In this document: positions 13,042-14,003 of the stretch, in pieces | Numbering within the stretch: position 1 is the stretch's first letter | How the letters are laid out: the number at the start of each line of letters is the position of its first letter | NCBI GenBank assembly: GCA_034411955.1 | Contig: DAOUMF010000171.1 | Coordinates: 1-14,003, forward strand | Source: DAOUMF01 sp034411955 | GTDB lineage: Bacteria; Chloroflexota; Dehalococcoidia; SM23-28-2; RBG-16-64-32 | Length of the DNA: 14,003 nucleotides | Reading direction: 5' to 3' | Notes under the pieces: model-generated | Told to the model about the DNA's origin: nothing | The model's input: only the letters and a program-made list of their open reading frames with translations | Databases searched by the model: none | Translations under genes and position numbers: made by a program

Positions 13042-14003
13042 ATGTACGTCATCGGTACCGCCGGCCACGTAGACCACGGCAAGTCCGCCCTCGTCCAGGC
13101 CCTCACCGGCATCGACCCCGACCGCCTGCGCGAGGAGAAGGAGCGCGGCCTCACCATCGACCTCGGCTTCGCCTGGCTCACCCTGCCGAACGGGGACGAG
13201 GTCAGCATCGTGGACGTGCCCGGCCACGAGCGGTTCGTCAGGAACATGCTGGCTGGCGTTGGCGGCATCGACCTCGCCCTGCTGGTCATCGCCGCCGACG
13301 AGGGGGTGATGCCCCAGACCCGGGAGCACCTGGCGATCATCGACCTCTTGGGCATCCAGCACGGCGTCGTCGCCGTCACCAAGATAGACCTGGTGGAGCC
13401 GGAGTTCGCCGAGCTGGTGGCCGCCGACGCCGAGGAGACGGTGCGGGGCACCACCCTGGAGGGCGCGCCCATGCTGCTCTGCTCCGCGGTGACCCGCCAG
13501 GGCCTGGACGACCTGGTGGCCGCCCTGCAATCGGAGCTGGCCAAGACCCCGGCCAAGCGGGACATCGGCCGCCCCCGCCTGCCCATCGACCGCGCTTTCA
13601 CCATCGTCGGCTTCGGCACCGTGGTCACCGGCACGCTCCTAGACGGCTCCCTGCGCGAAGGCCAGGAGGTGGAGGTGCTGTCGTCGGGCCTGCGCTCTCG
13701 CGTCCGCGGGCTGCAAGCGCACCGCCAGAAGGTGGCGACGGCGCCGCCGGGCCGCCGCACCGCTGTCAACCTGGCCGGGCTGTCCGTGGAGGAGCTGGAG
13801 CGGGGCATGGTGGTGACCACGCCGGGCTGGCTGCGGCCCACCACCGCTCTGGACGTCCGCCTGCGCGCCGGCCGCTACCTGCGCCGCCCCCTGCGGCACA
13901 GCATGACCGTCACCTTCCACACCGGCTCGGCCGAGGTGGAGGGCCGCTTGCTCCTGCTGGACCGCGAAGAGCTGCTGGCCGACGAGCCCGCCTGGGCCCA
14001 GCT
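13042..14003 (+). CDS. selB: SelB, selenocysteine-specific elongation factor (3' end cut by window edge)
   Basis: SelB is a translational GTPase that brings Sec-tRNA(Sec) to in-frame UGA codons marked by a SECIS element. 320 codons are present, without a stop. G-motifs are intact: GHVDHGKS (8-15), RGLTIDLGFAW (35-45) with the switch-I Thr38, DVPGHERFV (58-66), TKID (113-116) and SAV (148-150). Domain 2 begins near 180 with IDRAFTIVGFGTVVTGTLLD, and domain 3 runs to the window edge. The DPDRLREEKERGLTIDLGFA context separates SelB from EF-Tu. The C-terminal winged-helix SECIS-binding domains lie beyond the window. ATG 13042 is the canonical start; no Shine-Dalgarno is evident in the 12 nt between the hairpin and the ATG. 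selB implies that selA, selC and selD exist elsewhere in the genome. It is divergent from the PD-(D/E)XK gene. Confidence 0.95.
   Translation, partial: MYVIGTAGHVDHGKSALVQALTGIDPDRLREEKERGLTIDLGFAWLTLPNGDEVSIVDVPGHERFVRNMLAGVGGIDLALLVIAADEGVMPQTREHLAIIDLLGIQHGVVAVTKIDLVEPEFAELVAADAEETVRGTTLEGAPMLLCSAVTRQGLDDLVAALQSELAKTPAKRDIGRPRLPIDRAFTIVGFGTVVTGTLLDGSLREGQEVEVLSSGLRSRVRGLQAHRQKVATAPPGRRTAVNLAGLSVEELERGMVVTTPGWLRPTTALDVRLRAGRYLRRPLRHSMTVTFHTGSAEVEGRLLLLDREELLADEPAWAQ

Noticed and set aside
13002..13844. Minus-strand open frames opposite selB (also 12955-13530)
   Set aside because: Serine/arginine-rich shadow frames; the plus strand carries intact SelB GTPase motifs.

Overview
The window is a gene-dense stretch (about 65-70% G+C in most genes, hand-counted on sample lines) of a bacterial chromosome. 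It holds eleven protein-coding genes, two of them cut by the window edges. No rRNA, tRNA, CRISPR array, transposase or integrase was recognised, and no gene-free stretch exceeds about 140 bases. Gene content and promoter style would suit a Chloroflexota (Dehalococcoidia-like) or similar high-GC lineage: the peptide-type binding protein has a membrane anchor and no lipobox cysteine, several promoters sit so close to start codons that the mRNAs would be nearly leaderless, the AspRS looks non-discriminating, and SelB is present. This assignment is inference from style, not from a search.

Layout. On the minus strand, read from 7355 down to 1, lie aspS, a family-5 substrate-binding protein, DppB-type and DppC-type permeases, a GNAT acetyltransferase, and trigger factor (tig, running off the left edge). 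The binding protein, permeases and GNAT are closely spaced and look like one operon; no ATPase subunit gene is in the window. tig follows GNAT by 8 nt but has its own near-consensus TATAAT overlapping the GNAT stop codon.

Divergent from aspS, on the plus strand, are a 589-residue DUF4209-like protein (7439-9208) and hemW (9195-10415), overlapping by 14 nt. hemW converges on a class II histone-deacetylase-like amidohydrolase (11586-10546, minus); the 130 bp between them hold three perfect inverted repeats. Further right are a PD-(D/E)XK nuclease-family protein (12971-11727, minus) and, divergent from it, selB (13042 onward, plus, cut by the right edge).

Most genes are housekeeping: protein folding, tRNA charging, haem delivery, selenocysteine insertion and peptide uptake. 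The two exceptions are the DUF4209-like and PD-(D/E)XK genes. Both are visibly lower in G+C (about 52-57% in sampled lines) and stand alone between housekeeping genes. One carries a HEPN-like R-x4-H motif and the other a nuclease active site, so both are candidate stand-alone defence or accessory genes, though nothing in the sequence proves that role. The other recurrent theme is short perfect inverted repeats with a 2-nt centre in the intergenic gaps; three share a CTTYAG core with different arms, as REP-type repeats do.
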